DNA of 64,000 nucleotides from Gari tellinella (lineage: Eukaryota; Mollusca; Bivalvia; Cardiida; Psammobiidae). A model generated the notes under the pieces. It made no database searches, was not told the origin of the DNA, and was given only the letters and a program-made list of their open reading frames with translations. Location of the stretch: contig OV277866.1 in the NCBI GenBank assembly GCA_922989275.2, positions 38,457,246-38,521,245 on the forward strand, read 5' to 3'. The position numbers were made by a program, and so were the translations under genes. Below, in pieces: positions 47,416 through 58,502 of this stretch; the first letter of the stretch is position 1, and every line of letters starts with the position of its first letter.

Positions 47416-47671
47416 AGTCGTGCTATGACAAAGCCTGCATTATGCATTGCAACATTGTATAGACAAAGCACCTTTGTAATTCACGGCTCTGTATCTGAGT
47501 TTGGTCTATACTGTTGCATAAACTATATATTACAGGTACGTTAAATGTTTTAGATGCATGTGGGTGTCAAACTGTGAAGATCAATGCCAGTCGCCGCATC
47601 TTGGATGCGGTAGCTGGCTTTGGTCTGCACTGTTTGCAATGCAGTAAGGCAGGTTTTGTCATGGCACGGCT
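47416..47671. mobile_element. Inverted-repeat element S, 256 bp
   Basis: Left AGTCGTGCTATGACAAAGCC and right GGTTTTGTCATGGCACGGCT are inverted repeats extending about 38 bp (to TGCATTGCAAC / TTTGCAATGCA). The centre has hairpin GCCGCATCTTGGATGCGGTA with GTGAAGATCAATGCCAG / CTGGCTTTGGTCTGCAC arms. Element ends 14 bp before the first codon recognisable as RT copy 2. Confidence 0.75.
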
Positions 47672-47684
47672 CATACGTTTTTAA

Positions 47685-48917
47685 TACTTCAAATGGGTTT
47701 TATCGTCTTTAATTAAAATCAAAGAACATGTTCAAAGGTATTGTGACACGACTTACGAAAATTCTGGACTTAATCTGTTTTGGTCTATCAAAAACTCGAA
47801 TGAAATTTTGACGAAGCTTGAACATAGAAAATACCAAGCTTGAAATATTAGTACGTATGACTTTTCAACACTATATACTACCTTACCTCATAATTTAATA
47901 AAAGCTAAACTTATACAACTTATTGAAAAGACTTATGCCAGAGAAAGGAAACTATTTCTGGCGTGTAATGCTGATCGTGCATTTTTTACAAATGACACGG
48001 TTAAGCATTACACTATGTGGACTTGCATCGATGTCTGTAAATCACTATCATTTCTTCTGGATAATATTTATGTACGTTTTGGGAGTACCATATACCGCCA
48101 AGTGATTGGTATCCCTATGGGTACAAACTGTGCGCCCCTTGTCGCAGACCTATTTTTGTACTGTTATGAGAGGGACTTTATGCTAAGTCTAAAACCTGAT
48201 ACACAGGCAGATATGATCGAAGCCTTTAACAACACATCGCGCTATCTAGATGATATTTTTAATATAGACAACCCATTTTTTGATACGTTGTTTCCTTTTA
48301 TTTACCCAAAAGAATTACGCCTTAATAAAACAAACGAGTCAAATTTATCGGCACCATTTTTAGATTTGGATCTTTTAATAAATAACGGTATTGTTTCTTC
48401 TAAGATTTACGATAAACGAGATGATTTTGATTTTAGTATTGTAAACTATCCTCATCTAGATGGCGATGTTCCCCGTTCTACATCTTACGGGGTTTATATT
48501 TCACAACTTATTCGTTTTGCTAGGGCTTGTACCTCTGTTGAGGACTTCCACATTCGTAATAAAACTATTACTGAAAAGCTTCTTAAACAGGGGTACAGAT
48601 TTCATAAACTTCGTAAAACATTTTCTAAATTCTTTTATAGAAATCTTCCTCTCATTAGCAAGTATAAATGTAACTTAAAGTCTTTTCTGCGGCAAGGTAT
48701 TTCACATCCGGAGTTTTATGGTGATGTGATTTACAGACTTCGTAAGATTCTTGGACATATGCATTTTCAAAACCTATTTGTGAAACGTATTAGATTTTTC
48801 CTCAAAAAAGATTATGATCCAACTATATTGCTGCGCACTTCACGTTTGGTTATTGATCAATCTACAATTGATAACTATGATTTCCTCTTTGGTTGTGCGA
48901 CGACAGACAGGGCTTAG
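47685..48917 (+). pseudogene. Reverse transcriptase copy 2 (TGA-interrupted)
   Basis: Translation from 47685 gives family sequence KWVLSSLIKIKEHV, then YENSGLNLFWSIKNSNEIL, an in-frame TGA at 47841-47843, then STYDFSTLYTTLPHNLIK containing the motif A aspartate. No Met occurs after the TGA until 48015; from there 300 codons are open to the stop. IGIPMGTNCAPLVADLF and RYLDDIF (YLDD, residues 76-79 from that Met) are intact. I counted 11 residue differences from copy 1 over these 300 residues. The sequence upstream of 47685 has a stop (TAA at 47682) and no recognisable family protein, so the N-terminal part is missing. A read error at the TGA cannot be excluded. Class: RT of a non-LTR, probably Penelope-like, element; no endonuclease domain seen. 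Confidence 0.85.
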
Positions 48918-49596
48918 CACTACATGATGATGTATCTCTAAAGCCGTCTGTAACCGGGGGAGTTATGTCGGATTTTCGTGCTTTGGTTTTTTTCTCCCTC
49001 TCTGTCGTACCTTAAACCCTCCCATGTCTTACAGTTACTCGTGACTACAGACTATTCGCTTGAGTACAATTTGACCGTTGCCATAGTGGGTTATTTTTAA
49101 CACGGGCTTGAATGTTTAATTCTTTTCCGTGTTACTAATAATCCTGTCAGAGAATTTTGTTAGATGTTTTACATGTATTTACTTACTGTGCTGGCGGTCT
49201 TTTTGATTGTAAGGTTGTGGAACAGGGTTTATATTTTATGTACACTGTTCGTCGTTATAGGTGAATATAGGAGATAATTGTGAGGTTGGGCGCCCCTAAA
49301 CCCAGGTTTAACCCCCCAGTGGTTGTTGATAGTTAATTAATTTATAATTGATTGTTGATTGCTACTGACCGTACCAAGGCGGGCTCCTATGTTCACTTAG
49401 CTTTATGTTTGTCTTGCGTGTTGTTTTCTATTTAGTGTGTAGATGAAGGAATGGTATTGCGTGTGTGTGTGTGTGTGGTTGTGTAAGTGTGTGTGTGTGT
49501 TTGTTATGGTATGGCTGTGTGTGTGTTCTGCTTTAGAGATGGGTGTATTGTTTGTGTTGCGTTTCCTGCTTGAGTCTTCTTTCGTATTTATTTGAA
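47685..49596 (+). mobile_element. Retroelement copy 2, visible extent
   Basis: Shares 47866-49596 with copy 1 and extends at least 180 bp further 5' by protein similarity. It ends at the same TTTGAA as copy 1. The 3' untranslated tract has the GT-rich microsatellite (about 49458-49528) with a different repeat structure from copy 1. No LTR or poly(A). Confidence 0.8.
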
Positions 49597-50261
49597 TGTT
49601 CGGTAAAAAGAAAGTTGACTGTTGACAGTTAAACTTGTGACAAACTACCTGTTTCTGACTCGACTGTGATTAATAAGCGTGTCCTATAACGGTAGACCTT
49701 ATGCTCTGCATCCTTTTGCCTATCTTTCGAATAGGCCCATAAGCTGATATACAAATCGAATTTACCACACTAACCCGATTAGTGAACTGTCTTAGAAAAC
49801 GGAAAATGATATAAAGAAGTCGTATAATAACATTAGTAAAACTAGCCAGTGGAAACAATGATTATTATAGACATCATTACATTGCTTAATTGCTCTCAGA
49901 GCTAATCAGAAATGGGTGCATGCGTGTAAAAGACAAAACATGCCATATGTCATTTAACCCATCGTTCCATGTTAGCACCTTTCACCCCTATGATTTATTT
50001 CTCCACTGAAGTAAGAAGTTTTATACAGTAATGAATAAGCGCCTTAAGAAATATTATATATACCCTAGAAGCGCGAAACATCATACGAGAAAAAGGATGA
50101 AATATTTACTTCGTTTTGATAACGTCTGTACGTCTAGTCAAGATATTCTAAGTATGAAGCTCATTTAAAATATAAACGAAATAAGTGAACTCGTGATGCA
50201 TTTGTAAAAGAATGCCACACTGTATAAAAACTAAAGTGTGACTAGGTATTCTTGCCATACC
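49597..50261. other. No feature recognised
   Basis: Nothing supported. Confidence 0.35.
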
Positions 50262-50590
50262 TCCATGAGAATCTATATATTACTTTTAATTCATCTTTCC
50301 CGCTGGATGAAAGAAAGAAATTTAAAAAGAGAACTTGACATAAGTGCTCGTTATTTAACACTAAGTCTCTTAAACCGTACGTTGAAGTTCTTTTGCAAAT
50401 TATAGTTACCGCCAAAAGGTGACGTTATTTTGTTGTTGACGTCATTTGGCACTCTGCTTTATGCAGCGGTTGTGGAAAACAGTTGTACTAAGGGGAAGTC
50501 GTCTCCACAAGGCGTGGTTTAACTATTTTGTTCAGTAGAGGGGAGGGGGTTGTTATGAAATGAAAGTTATAACATTATACTTTTGAATTA
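50262..50590. mobile_element. Family M repeat copy 1
   Basis: Starts CATACCTCCATGAGAATCTA and ends near GTTGTTATGAAATGAAAGTT. Conserved blocks shared with 61820-62130: GTGCTCGTTATTTAACACT, TGACGTTATTTTGTTGTTGA, TTTATGCAGCGGTTGTGGA, AGTCGTCTCCACAAGGCGTG. Ends are weak inverted repeats (CATACCTCCATGA / GTTATGAAA). Possibly a MITE. Confidence 0.6.
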
Positions 50591-51306
50591 TTTACGACCA
50601 ACATTTAGTTTATTTAAATTGATACTTTCGGTAAGAGCGTGAATTGTTTTGAATATTGTTAATAATGGGACCGACAAAAACACGGCCGAAAGGATGGACG
50701 GATATACATTATACATAATGCAGACAGACGAACATGCAAAATATATAAATATAAATAGCATCTCAATTGACGAATCGTTTGCTTAACATGTCAACGTATC
50801 GACTACAGTGTAATTGCTTGTATTAGTTTTACCCTTCACAATGAAAAGTTTACCACCTGAATACTATGTAATATTTGTCTGCACACTTTGCCGTCTTCAT
50901 CAATTGCTAAAGTTGCCCTTATCTGGATCCAAATGGTTTAAATAGTTATTGCCCCTGCATGAAGAAAGTAAAGTTCCAACAAAAGTTGCGTAAACATGAT
51001 TTGACTGTACATTCAAGGATATCTATTGAGAATATAAAAACTATATAATTAATCGTGTTGTCTCGACATAATCCCAGTTGTGAAAATATGGAAAAACTAC
51101 AGTCTATGTCATTTATTTATTCTCTAGTTTGATTCCCTAAGCGTATATCAGCTTTGACGCAAATTAAGATGAATATACACCGTTTTATCCTTCATTGTTA
51201 TAATGCGTTTAAGAATGCTTTTGAGAGAATAGCTTAGTGGATTATAAAATCAAACGAAAGCTGTTTAAATGAAACGTCCATTGCTTGTATATCAATAAAC
51301 TACACT
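50591..51306. other. Mostly unassigned
   Basis: A half-core relic TTATCTGGATCCAAATGGTT is at about 50917. No gene recognised. Confidence 0.35.
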
Positions 51307-51551
51307 ATTAGCTCTTTCACTGCCAACGGCACAACAAGGCAACTTTACAAACTGTTTGGATCCTGATCAGACACCGCGTAACGTCTGGTCAGGATCCAAA
51401 CTGTTTAACACATATATCGATATTTCTAAAGTCATACTTCCTTAAATCTAACTTTAAAACCCTCTTGCAGACAACACAATTGAAGCAGAAGGAAATAAAG
51501 CGGCGAAGGTGTTAAAAACTTCACGATTAATTTGGCGCTTAAAGAGTTACT
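51307..51551. mobile_element. MITE family G copy
   Basis: Left TTAGCTCTTTCACTGCCAAC and right TTTGGCGCTTAAAGAGTTA. Core AAACTGTTTGGATCCTGATC and inverse at about 51349-51403 around ACACCGCGTAACGTCTGG. It includes GCAGACAACACAATTGAAGC, conserved in the family. Confidence 0.72.
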
Positions 51552-51888
51552 AAAGCGCATCATTCATAAACAGACGTTGCTATATACATCAACACTCGCA
51601 AATTAACTTAGATAATGTTTCTAGCAGTGATAGTAACCTAACCTGTGCAGTTTGTCACTCTAACATGACCACCATTAAACAATTTGCTTTGATATTATTA
51701 CAATGTATCGAGCTCGACGCTTTTATATATTAAGTCAAACTACTGTTGCTATGCAAAGGGAGTAATAAGGATTTGAAGCACATTCTCATTTCTTTCACTT
51801 TGCTTTACTATTCAACTATATATGTCGTTTTCAGTGGTCATTATGGAAGGGATTTACTATATTTTATCCCATTAAGAAGTAAGCTACA
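51552..51888. other. Unassigned, with a family A right-end relic
   Basis: TTTTCAGTGGTCATTATGGA-AGGGATTTACTATA at about 51829-51862 resembles the right end of family A. Otherwise nothing supported. Confidence 0.4.
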
Positions 51889-52088
51889 AACAGTAAATGC
51901 TCGATTCTACGAACTCGCGTTAGTTGGAACATACTCATATTTTAAAGTTAAAACGTGGCTTAGCCACGTTTTAACTTTAAAATACAGGAATGTTAGACTT
52001 AAACAAGATCGAATTATCAAAATTCAACTTACGAAATACTAGCAAGTTCGATCTAAGCGAGTTCGAAGTATCGATTTCCGGCTTTATT
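51889..52088. mobile_element. MITE family C copy 5
   Basis: Left ACAGTAAATGCTCGATTCTA and right GCGAGTTCGAAGTATCGATT. The central palindrome AACGTGGCTTAGCCACGTT with AAAGTTAA / TTAACTTT arms is the best preserved of the family here. Confidence 0.78.
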
Positions 52089-52460
52089 AGAGAGTCCCCA
52101 GTGTTCTCCAATCAAAGGCCACTGAACACAAGTATGCGTCCTGAAACCATATGATCTTTGTCAACACTCACTTGTATTTTAACAATTACTTTTATGCAAT
52201 GCGTGGGAGAATGTCGACAATCTATTTGTTATTCAACTATGTATTGTCCGAACATTCCTTGTAATATTTGACGTGTCTATACTCGTATACATTAGCATAC
52301 AAGATTTGTCTTCAGACAAAGTAATATTTCCGACGAACCATAAAGTTGATATAGTTTTAAAGTTCATCTGAAGCGCAATCTCCAAATAAAATTGAAACGT
52401 GCAGGTGACAATGGACTCTTTATTATACGCAGTCCTGCTTGACTGTTACTTTTATAAAAC
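52089..52460. other. No feature recognised
   Basis: Nothing supported. Confidence 0.3.
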
Positions 52461-52604
52461 TATAGTAAAACCTCTCTAATACGACCATTTAATTGTGTCA
52501 ATTGTAAGGTGTTTACAACCAGAGACTACTTTAGAACGCCACCTGCCTTTGCTGGAATAAATTAACCTTCGTTATTGCGGGCGTAACACGGTCGTTTGAC
52601 TGTA
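52461..52604. mobile_element. MITE family A copy 7, core deleted
   Basis: Left TATAGTAAAACCTCTCTAAT-ACGACCA and right AACACGGTCGTTTGACTGTA are family A ends. Core reduced to AGAGACTACTTTAGAACGCCACCTG. Confidence 0.7.
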
Positions 52605-52922
52605 TATGACAATCATGACTAAGCAAAACACCGGATGTATACTTAATCTAAATCATTATTACGATATAACAAACATGGTGACGTTACTGCATACGGACTA
52701 AATTAGACATGCATGCTATGACTACTTCTTTATATTTTTTACGTATAAAGCAGTGCTCCGATTCAAATTTGTTTAGTAAATTCAACCAAGAGACAAGGAT
52801 AGTCTTCATTGAACATTCTACCTGTAAAGAGGACATTTGTCCAATGCCAACTATAAAAACAATTATCAATGGACTCCTGAAGGATGCCCCTGATATTTGT
52901 ATGTACTGTTTGTCATTTGAAA
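52605..52922. other. No supported feature
   Basis: Overlapping frames on both strands (52709-52930 plus, 52684-52989 minus) have no recognisable domain. Confidence 0.3.
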
Positions 52923-53110
52923 TACATTGAAACTCGCTTATAACGAAATGGCAAACATGTATAACGAAATATTCGAAATTATCAAACAAACATTATTCCC
53001 AATCTCTGACTAACATATTTTATAATAATGGACCTGATACAACGAACTTTGAATACACCGAAAGAAATCAGATGGTCCCGGAAACTTCGTTATAAGTGAG
53101 TTTCTCTGTA
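52923..53110. mobile_element. Family N pogo-like MITE
   Basis: Left ATTGAAACTCGCTTATAACG and right TTCGTTATAAGTGAGTTTCT-CTGTA are inverted ends. The GAAACTCGCTTATAACGAA end has the style of Tigger/pogo termini. Inner ATACAACGAACTTTGAATAC has no hairpin core. Confidence 0.7.
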
Positions 53111-53654
53111 TATTGTTATAATTAATCCTGCAGATTCTAAAATCGACTAGACTTAATAGGGAACTGGCCATTCCAAGTTTAATGGGTGAATGAGTTATAA
53201 AACGCAAACTTATTACCATCCTAAGATAGTATAAAGAATTGCAAGTATGTGGTTAAAAAAGGTTTGAGTTATGTGAACTTTACTTCACCTCTTCCCTACG
53301 TCGTCTGACCTTTTAGCACTCATGGTAAAAGCATGTCCTACCATTACAGATGGGAATTCAATAACGCAAATGGTGCTCAGTATGCTAACACACAATACAT
53401 TTATTGAGTCGCCCGCGCTATGACATCAAGACATGGCGTGTTTTTTTCCCTTTCATCCATTCACTATCATCTCTTTTTCTGTGTAAATGTTCGCATACTT
53501 TTATTAAAATTAAATCTAGATTTTATTAATTTTGATGGAATTAAAATATAGATTGAGTGCCATTATTTTCGGTAAATAGTGCGATGGAGAGTCTTATTTA
53601 TTCAAACGCCAGTATAGGTTTCAAAGAATGATTGTTTCTCTCTAAAATGTAATA
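53111..53654. other. No feature recognised
   Basis: Nothing supported. Confidence 0.35.
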
Positions 53655-53848
53655 AACAGTGTTTCCTTTCTACAATGGACTTCTGGACAACGTTTCCTTC
53701 CTGACAACGACGATTGTCGCTGTATCCCAAACAAGACAAGTATGTCAAATCATTTCACGGCTGCAATAGTGTCTGCTTATAATTGTCGTTTGCTGTTTTG
53801 TCCTAAAGTTACGCACTGGACGTATTGATTCATCAATCCTAAATAGTT
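53655..53848 (-). mobile_element. MITE family B copy 9, truncated by the I-type element
   Basis: Inverted 3' half: ACAGTGTTTCCTTTCTACAA ... GCTGCAATAGTGTCTGCTTA ... TAAAGTTACGCACTGGACGT. It stops exactly where the I-type element at 53851 begins, and its other half is not found after 58003. Confidence 0.65.
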
Positions 53849-55012
53849 AACAAGAGCCCCATGGAGCATATTCCGCTCACCTGAAAAAAGCTGACAAAAT
53901 GGAGATAATGAATTATATCCAGGAGAAGTCACATTTTTTACCCGAGGGGCCTTATTAAATTTGAACAATCTTGATAGAGGACCTGTAGATGATGCTATGT
54001 GCCAAATATCTAAGATCAGGGTACTAGGGTTTTAGACAAGAAGATGTTTCCATTGAAAAAATCTTTTTTCAGCTCCTGTGACCTACATATGAAACAGACT
54101 GAAACCATTTGAACAAAATAGGTAAAGCACATCTAGAAGTGTCACCATGCCGAATATCAAAGCTCTGGCCATACTAGTTTCAGAGGAGAAGACGTTTGAA
54201 AATGTCACTACATGTATATAACTCTATGTAAAACTGTGACCCCCGGGGCGGGGCCAATTTTAACCCTAGGGGTATAATTTGAACAAACTTGATAGAGGAC
54301 CTGTAGATGATGCTATGTGCCAAATATTTTAGCTCAGGCCCTTGTAGTTTCAGACCAGAAATATTTTGATTTTTTTATAGAAAAAAATCTATTTTTAGCT
54401 CCTGTGATCTAGATATGCCACAGACCGGAACCATTTGAACAAAATAATTAAAGGATATTCAGAAGTGTGACCATACCTAATATCAAAGCTATGGCCATAT
54501 TGGTGTCAGAGAAGACTTAAGACGTTTGAAGTTTTCACTATATAACTCTTTGTAAAACTGTGACCCCCCGGGCATTGCCAATTTTGACCACAGGGGCATA
54601 ATTTGTAAAAAATTGATAAAGGACCTATCGGCAATGCTATGTGTCAAATATCTAAGCTCTGGTCCTTGTAGTTTTTGACAAGAAGATTTTTTAAGTTTTC
54701 ATTGAAAAAAAATCTATTTTTAGCTCCTGTGACCTAGATATGCAACCGACCGGAACCATTTGAACAATGTTGGTATAGGACATCTAGAAGTGTCACCATG
54801 CCAAATATCAAAGCTCTGGCCATATTAGTGTTAGAGAAGAAGACGTTTGAAATTTTCACTATATAAGTCTTTGTAAATCTGTGACCCCCGGGGCGGGGCC
54901 AATTTTGACCCGATGGGCATAATTTGAACAAACTTGATAAAGGACCTATAGGCGATGCTATGTGCCTAATATCTAAGCTCTGGCACTTGTATATTTTGAC
55001 AAACAGATTTTT

Positions 55013-57412
55013 ATGCTCCCCTTTAGGGGGGAGCATATAGCCGCCGCTTTGTCCGTCCGTGCGTCCGTCTGTCTGTCTGTCCGTCCGAGCGCACGAAAGG
55101 TCCTTTGTTGGGTAGGGAGAACAATAGATTCCATTCATTCCGTGATTGCCCTATTGTTATTGTTGGGTATTTTAGTGTACTGTTGGGTATTTTTAGACAA
55201 AAAATATACCCAACAAATGTCCAACTGTGAGAACGTCCGTCCGTTCGTCCGTCACGCTTTTTTGTCCGGAGCATATCTCCTTTACGGTACATCGTAGGTT
55301 TATGAAATTTAATACAGTTATAGAGAATGACAGAAGGAGGTGCAGTACCCAAGAACCATAACTCTGTCATCTCCCAATTTCGAATTATTCCCCTTTTTCT
55401 CATTTAAAAAAATCAATTTTGTCCGGAGCATATCTCTGGACTGTTACACCGTAAGTTGATGAAACTTGTTACAGTGATAGAGGATGACTGAAGGAAGTGC
55501 AGTACACAAGAACGGTAACTCTGTCATCTCCCAATATTTAATTATCTCCCCTTTTCTATTAAAAAAATCAAATTTTGTCTGGAGCATATCTCCTGAGCAT
55601 TGCATTGTAAGTTGATGAAACTTGATACAATGATACAGGATGAAAAAGGGAGTGCTGTACTCACGAACCATAACTCTACCATCTCCATAAAATTGAATTA
55701 TCTCCCCTTTTCTACATAAAAATTTAAAAAAAAAAAAAAGTTCTGCAGCACTGTAACTTGATGAAACTTGATACTGTGTTAGAGGATGACAAAAAGAAGT
55801 GTAGTACACAAGAAATTATAACTCTGTCATCTCCAAATATTGAATTGTCTCCCTTTTTTAAAACAAAAGGCCCAGAGGGCCACATTTCGCTCACCTGAGG
55901 ACATTGTCTCATAGAAGCTGACTGGGCAAGACAACATTATGATATAGCTTTGAGCCATATGTATCAAATTTTTATCTCGGTAGAGGACTACAATGCGAAG
56001 CTACATGTCAGATATTAATGATCTTGGCCTTACAGTTTAAGAGAAGAAGAATTTTAAAGGTTTTCCTATATAAGTCTATGTAAAACTGATAAGCCCCAGG
56101 GAGGGGCCAAATTTGATCCAGGGGTCTTAATTTGAACAATCTTGGTAGAGGACCATAAGGCAAAGCTACATGTCAAATATAAATGATCTGGGCCTTACAG
56201 ATTCAAAGAAGATGATTTTTTAAGGTATTCCTATGAAAAACTGATAAGCCAGAGGGTGGGGCCATTTTTGGCCCGGGGGTCATAATTTGAAAAATCTTGG
56301 AAGAGGACCACAAGGCAAAGCAAAAATTAAAGATTTGGGCCTTACAGTTTCAGAGAAGAAGATTTTTAAAGGTTTTACTATACAAGTCTATGTAAAACTG
56401 ATAAGCCCCAGGGCAGGGCCAATTTTGACCCGAGGGTCATAATTTGAACAATCTTAGTAGAGGACTATAAGGCAAAGCTACATGTGATATATAAATGAAC
56501 TGGGCCTTACAGCTTCAGAGAAGAAGGTTCTTAAAGGTTTTCTAGGAAAAAACTGATAAGCCCGAGGGCGGGGCCAATTTTTACTTGGGGTCATAATTTG
56601 AACAATCTTGGTAGAGGACCACAAGGCAAAGCTATGTGTCAAATATTAAAGATCTGGGCCTTACAGTTTCAGAGAAGAAGATTTTTAAAAGTTTTCCTAT
56701 ATAAGTCTATGTAAAACTGATAAGCCCCGGGGCGGGGCCAATTTTGAACAGGGGGTCATAATTTGAACAATCTTGGTAGAGAACCACAAGGCAAAGCTAC
56801 ATGTCAAATATTAATGATCTAGGCAATACAGTTTCAGAGGAGAAGAGTTTTTAAAGGTTTTCCTAAGAAAAACTGATAAGCCCCAGGGCGGGCCATTTTT
56901 GGCCCCAGGGTCAAAATTTGAACAATATTGGTAGAAGATCATTAGGTTATGATACATACCAAATATCAAAGGTCTTGGCCTAGCGGTTTCTGAGAAGAAG
57001 ATTTTTTAAGATTTTCTTATACATTAAAAGTTATCCATACGGTCATGTTAGAAAATCTGGTCCCACGGCAAGGGGAATAATTCTAGCCAAAACCTTTGAA
57101 CAAGATATCGTTCCCCCTTGTCACTGATGCTTCTGACAAGGTTTGGTTGAAATCGGGTCAGTGGTTTCTGAGGAGATGTTGTTTGAAAATGTGGACGGAC
57201 GCCGGACGGTGGACGACGGACGAAGAGCGGTCACAATAGCTCATCCTGAGCCTTCGGCTCAGGTGAGCTAAAAATCAATTTTGTCTGAAGCATATCTCCT
57301 GAAAGTTACATCATACGTTGATGAAACTTGATACTGTGTTCACCTACTGAACATGCTATACCTTGGGTTTTTTTCTTTGTGGGGAGCATCCATAGTTGGG
57401 AACGATATTCAT
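55013..57412 (+). repeat. J element nested in the I-type element
   Basis: Opens with hairpin ATGCTCCCCTTTAGGGGGGA-GCATATAG, then a (CCGT)n-rich tract (55047-55085; again 55233-55255), then tandem units TTTGTCCGGAGCATATCTC at about 55257, 55417, 55573 and 57279 (period 156-160 bp where uninterrupted). It ends TGGGGAGCATCCATAGTTGG-GAACGATATTCATG. Translating it gives low-complexity RTDGRTDG peptides, which are not genes. It is itself interrupted at 55861. Confidence 0.82.
55861..57274 (+). repeat. Inner I-type array element nested in J
   Basis: Opens AAAAGGCCCAGAGGGCCACA with TTTCGCTCACCTGAG and closes CCTGAGCCTTCGGCTCAGGT-GAGCTAAAAA after a GGACGCCGGACGG tract. Six units with AAGCC(CC)GGGCGGGGCC at 56091, 56246, 56403, 56558, 56722 and 56878: periods 155-164 bp. 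Removing it puts the flanking J landmarks GATGAAAC (55760 and 57320) 147 bp apart, in register with the J array. Confidence 0.87.
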
Positions 57413-58003
57413 GTTTAAGTTTTCATTGAAAAAAAAACTATTTTTAGCTCCTGTGACCTAGATATGCAACCGACTAGAACTATTTTAACAATGTTGGTAT
57501 AGGACATCTAGAAGTGTCACCATGCCAAATCCCAAGCACTGGCCATATTAGTTTTAGAGGAGAAGACGTTTGAAAATTTCACTATATAACTTTATGTAAA
57601 ACTGTGACCCCCGGGGCGGGGCCATTTTGACCCCAGGGGCATAATTTGAACAAACTTGATAAAGGACCTGTAGATGATGCTATGTGCCAAATATCTAAGC
57701 TCTGGTCCTTGTAGTTTCAGACAAGAAGATTTTTTAAGATTTCCTTATTTTTCACTTTGGTTGCCATGGCAACCAGAGTTCTACATTGTTTTTAATTCTT
57801 TGAACAAATTTGAAAGAGCTTGACCCAATTTCCTGTAAAGCGTGGTTGAAATATGTCAAGCGGTATAGGAGGAGATGTCATTTGAAGCAATCGTTAACGA
57901 CGACGCATGACGCACAACGCAGGACGCACAACGCACGACGGACGACGACGGACACTGGGCCATCCCAATAGCTCACCATGAGCCTTTGACTCAGGTGAGC
58001 TAA

Positions 58004-58502
58004 AAACGGAATTAACTTAATTTGAAATTAGTTCCTAGGATGAATCCGTTTGTTCTCTACGCTTCTTAACTGCAGTGGTCGCTTAAACACTATTGACTGT
58101 AGTAAATAGGGCACTCTAATGAATTCTGAGCGATTGTCTTCAGAAAAAAAATGAAGCTTTGTGAGTCTTGTTTTATCAGCTAAACAAAAATGAAATTTAT
58201 TCCCAAAAAAACCCCACAAATGTTTTCAGAATATGGACGATTTGCCTGTTTGTTAAAGTATAATGAGATCAGAGGCTTTCATAAAAGTACTATTTGATTT
58301 TATTTTCTTTCCCCTTTTACCACAGAAAAATACAAAATGGTCAATGCAAAGCAATACTTCTAAATTAACGGCATGATAAAATTTTGTTCATCGACACATA
58401 ATTTGTCTAGAACGTACCGTCTTTACCATCTTCAAAATAAGTTGTTTTTGCATTTTGACTAAAGGATAATCGAGTGTCAAGTATTCGCAGTGTTTACTTA
58501 AT
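58004..58502. other. No supported feature
   Basis: AT-rich; nothing supported. Confidence 0.3.

Larger units (their letters stand above)
53851..58003 (+). repeat. Outer I-type array element, interrupted by J
   Basis: Opens CAAGAGCCCCATGGAGCATA with TTCCGCTCACCTG and closes CATGAGCCTTTGACTCAGGT-GAGCTAAAAA after a GACGACGACGGACAC tract. The landmark AGCTCCTGTGA occurs at 54071, 54397, 54722 and 57446. The first intervals are 326 and 325 bp, and the last (2724) becomes about 324 when the ~2.4-kb J insertion is removed. No coding potential. Confidence 0.85.

Noticed and set aside
54734..55403. Frames with RTDGRTDGRTD- and SVCLSVRPS-type peptides
   Set aside because: Translations of the CCGT-rich start of the J repeat; not proteins.
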